From contig JAUVJE010000115.1 in the NCBI GenBank assembly GCA_030592355.1, forward strand, positions 1 through 7,966: a stretch of 7,966 bases of DNA, written 5' to 3'. Shown in pieces: positions 6,429-7,966 of the stretch. A program made the position numbers and the translations under genes. Below the pieces are notes generated by a model. It did not search any database and was not told the DNA's origin. It saw only the letters and a program-made list of their open reading frames with translations. The stretch's first letter is position 1; every line of letters begins with the position of its first letter. The stretch is from Clostridia bacterium. GTDB taxonomy: Bacteria; Bacillota; Clostridia; DUPQ01.

Positions 6429-6457
6429 TTGCATTTTTATGCATTAATCTGTATAAT
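6429..6457 (+). promoter_or_regulatory. Main candidate promoter of argCB
   Basis: TTGCAT (6429-6434) and a perfect TATAAT (6452-6457) are 17 bases apart. Transcription would start near 6464, giving a leader of about 60 bases before argC. The -35 overlaps a TGCAT/ATGCA palindrome that could be an ArgR site. Confidence 0.6.
6430..6443. promoter_or_regulatory. ARG-box-like palindrome (possible ArgR operator)
   Basis: TGCAT-TTTT-ATGCA is a perfect 14-bp palindrome with an AT centre. It resembles the ARG box bound by ArgR/AhrC (of the form TGAAT-WWWW-ATTCA), differing by one base in each arm. It overlaps the -35 of the argC promoter, where ArgR would repress in the presence of arginine. The placement supports the call; the arm mismatch weakens it. 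ArgR sites usually come in pairs, and no equally good second site was found. Confidence 0.4.
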
Positions 6458-6496
6458 TATAAAAAATTATTAATTTAACCTGTGGAATTTACTATT

Positions 6497-6505
6497 TGGT
6501 ATAAT
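6497..6505 (+). promoter_or_regulatory. Second possible argC promoter (extended -10)
   Basis: TGGTATAAT (6497-6505) is a perfect extended -10 without a recognisable -35. It would start transcription near 6512, just before the ribosome binding site AGGAGGAT (6513-6520), leaving a leader of about 15 bases. It may be an alternative start or a coincidence in AT-rich DNA. Confidence 0.35.
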
Positions 6506-6526
6506 TACAGGCAGGAGGATACAAGT

Positions 6527-7567
6527 ATGATAAAGATTGGAATTATAGGTGCTACCGGTTACGCCGGGGCGGAATGCATAAGAATTCTTTCGGGACATCC
6601 CGGCTTCGATGTTTCCTGTGTGGTTTCTAAAACATTCGAAGGGCAAAAAATATCTGATGTTTATCCCAATCTTGCCGGTTTATGCGACCTGGTATGCGAA
6701 GCGCTGGATTATGATGCGATTATCGCAAAGGCTGACTGCTTCATCACTGCATTGCCCCACGCAGCAAGCCAAAATGCTGTTCATCAACTAATCACAGCAG
6801 GTAAAAAGGTTGTGGATCTTAGTGCTGATTACAGATATTCCTCCTCATCGCTTTACACCGATACTTATGGTCTCCCCCATAAATATCCTGAACTGTTGGA
6901 ACAGGCCGTATATGGAATTCCCGAATTAAACCGGGATATAATAAAAAATGCCGGACTTGTTGCCAATCCCGGTTGTTACCCCACATGCGCAATTCTGGGA
7001 ATTGCCCCTTTACTGGTTAATGACCTGATTGAATTTGATTCAATTAATATAAGTGCGGTATCGGGTGTTTCGGGTGCCGGAAGAAAAGCAACTCTTTCTT
7101 ATTCTTACTGTGAGACGGATGGAGATTTCGCACCATATAAAATCACCGGCCACCGGCACACCACGGAAATTGAGGAGCAGTTGTCTATACTTTCCAGGAA
7201 AACTGTAATTATAGGATTTACACCGCATCTGGCGCCTTTCAAGCGAGGTATGTCTGCTACGATTTATACCCACGCTAAAACCACTCTGTCAACAGATAAA
7301 TTAATTGATATTTATAATGTATATTATAAAGATGATGTTTTCATAAGAATAAAGGAAGGCGGCGCAATACCCTCGGTGAAGGCTGTAGCGGGTACTAATT
7401 TTGCTGATATAACTCCGGTCTACGATGAAAGACTAAAGAGAATTATAGTGGTTTCAGCCATCGACAATCTTGGTAAAGGCGCTGCTTCGCAGGCGGTTCA
7501 GAATCTGAACCTTATGTATGGATATACAGAGACCGACGGGCTCCTAAGAGCAGGATTGTATATATAA
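6527..7567 (+). CDS. argC: N-acetyl-gamma-glutamyl-phosphate reductase (ArgC)
   Basis: A complete 346-residue protein, typical of the long bacterial form. ArgC reduces N-acetylglutamyl phosphate with NADPH to N-acetylglutamate semialdehyde, the third step of arginine biosynthesis. The NADP-binding loop GATGYAG is at residues 8-14, the catalytic cysteine is Cys150 in NPGCYPT, the phosphate/substrate motif GHRHTTEI begins at 208, and FTPHLAPFKRGM is at 231-242. The start at 6527 places the glycine-rich loop at the usual distance from the N terminus, and GGAGG (6514-6518) sits eight bases upstream. An in-frame GTG at 6482 would add 15 residues, but it lies upstream of the ribosome binding site and inside the promoter region, so I reject it. 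It heads an operon with argB. Confidence 0.97.
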   Translation: MIKIGIIGATGYAGAECIRILSGHPGFDVSCVVSKTFEGQKISDVYPNLAGLCDLVCEALDYDAIIAKADCFITALPHAASQNAVHQLITAGKKVVDLSADYRYSSSSLYTDTYGLPHKYPELLEQAVYGIPELNRDIIKNAGLVANPGCYPTCAILGIAPLLVNDLIEFDSINISAVSGVSGAGRKATLSYSYCETDGDFAPYKITGHRHTTEIEEQLSILSRKTVIIGFTPHLAPFKRGMSATIYTHAKTTLSTDKLIDIYNVYYKDDVFIRIKEGGAIPSVKAVAGTNFADITPVYDERLKRIIVVSAIDNLGKGAASQAVQNLNLMYGYTETDGLLRAGLYI

Positions 7568-7657
7568 CTTGAGCTAATTACGCGGGGTATGACATAAACT
7601 CCGGGCATTACCCGGAGGGTGTTGATAGAAATTTTAACAATTATCCCAGGAGTGTTG
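7568..7657 (+). other. argC-argB intercistronic region with hairpin
   Basis: CTCCGGG (7599-7605) and CCCGGAG (7611-7617) form a perfect 7-bp GC-rich stem with a 5-base loop. No U-tract follows, so it is not a usual terminator; it may stabilise or process the mRNA. Its 3' arm contains the first part of a GGAGGG sequence (7614-7619). GGAGGGTGTTGAT (7614-7626) resembles GGAGTGTTGAT just before the upper argB start (7649-7659), so a ribosome binding site appears to have been partly duplicated here. Confidence 0.6.
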
Positions 7658-7966
7658 ATGAAAAAGCGAGGAAATCCAATGGAAAAATTAATTAAAAAGG
7701 CAGAAATTTTAATAGAAGCGCTGCCGTATATCCAACGGCTTTATGGCAAGACCGTTGTTATTAAATACGGCGGCAATGCTATGGTCAGCGAAACTTTGAA
7801 AGACTCGGTCATGGAGGATATTACACTCCTGAAGTATATCGGGATGAATCCTATAATCGTCCACGGCGGCGGCCCTGTTATTTCAGAAGCTTTGAAAAAC
7901 GCAGGAATAGAGTCCAAATTTGTAAACGGCCTAAGGGTTACTGATAAAGCAACCATGGAAATAGTA
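7658..7966 (+). CDS. argB: Acetylglutamate kinase (ArgB), 5' part
   Basis: The gene runs off the right edge. ArgB phosphorylates N-acetylglutamate with ATP, the step before ArgC and the usual point of arginine feedback inhibition. Counting from the second possible start (7679), KYGGNAM (29-35) is the N-terminal nucleotide/phosphate motif, VHGGGP (61-66) is the glycine-rich substrate loop, and FVNGLRVTD (81-89) is a conserved segment. Two in-frame ATG starts are both plausible: 7658, with AGGAG five bases upstream (7648-7652), and 7679, with GAGGA (7668-7672) upstream, which gives the family-typical beginning MEKLIKKAEIL. I list the longer form, but the shorter is at least as likely. The gap from argC is about 90-110 bp; argJ is not between them. 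Confidence 0.95.
   Translation, partial: MKKRGNPMEKLIKKAEILIEALPYIQRLYGKTVVIKYGGNAMVSETLKDSVMEDITLLKYIGMNPIIVHGGGPVISEALKNAGIESKFVNGLRVTDKATMEIV

Noticed and set aside
6482..6526. In-frame GTG start extending argC by 15 residues
   Set aside because: It lies upstream of the strong AGGAGGAT site and over the promoter region, and the extension is not typical of ArgC, whose N terminus begins just before the GATGYAG loop.
7619..7657. Further upstream argB starts (GTG 7619, TTG 7622)
   Set aside because: They are in frame and open, but the GGAGGG site overlaps or directly abuts them, leaving no room for normal initiation, and the added residues are not typical of ArgB.

Overview
The window looks like an ordinary chromosomal segment from a low-to-moderate GC Gram-positive of the class Clostridia. 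Evidence for this is the AT-rich intergenic DNA, strong GGAGG-type ribosome binding sites, sigma-A-like promoters, a clostridial-type Mfd, an MsmX/UgpC-type sugar ABC ATPase, a Firmicutes-style type IV pilin (KGFTLVEL, then RACQAN) and an arginine operon starting argC-argB. A cluster III clostridium (Ruminiclostridium/Acetivibrio/Thermoclostridium type) would fit, but the genus is a guess.

Layout. From 1 to 6263 every gene is on the minus strand. Read in the direction of transcription (right to left) they are: a complete sugar-transporter ATPase gene (6263-5139); a 534-bp gene-free stretch with duplicated terminator hairpins and other repeats; pth (4604-4041); mfd (4018-587), 22 bp after pth and probably co-transcribed with it; a 424-bp AT-rich gap; and the 5' part of a type IV pilin gene (162 to beyond base 1). 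A divergent 263-bp promoter region (6264-6526) separates this block from the plus-strand arginine genes argC (6527-7567) and argB (7658 or 7679 to beyond the window end).

How the genes work together. pth (recycling of peptidyl-tRNA) and mfd (transcription-coupled repair) are housekeeping genes that are neighbours in many Firmicutes. The ABC ATPase powers one or more sugar importers whose other subunits are not in the window. ArgC and ArgB catalyse consecutive steps of arginine biosynthesis; argJ, often between them in Firmicutes, is not there. The pilin would be a substrate of a prepilin peptidase and type IV pilus/pseudopilus machinery encoded elsewhere.

The least ordinary part is 4788-5136: two 23-bp direct repeats at 38-bp spacing, then a perfect 78-bp direct repeat, each copy carrying an 11-bp-stem hairpin that acts as a terminator on the minus strand. 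The two 78-bp copies flank a 125-bp, GC-richer segment that can fold. This may be a small repeat-bounded element, a duplicated terminator, or a structured RNA. I see no coding evidence for a new multi-gene system.
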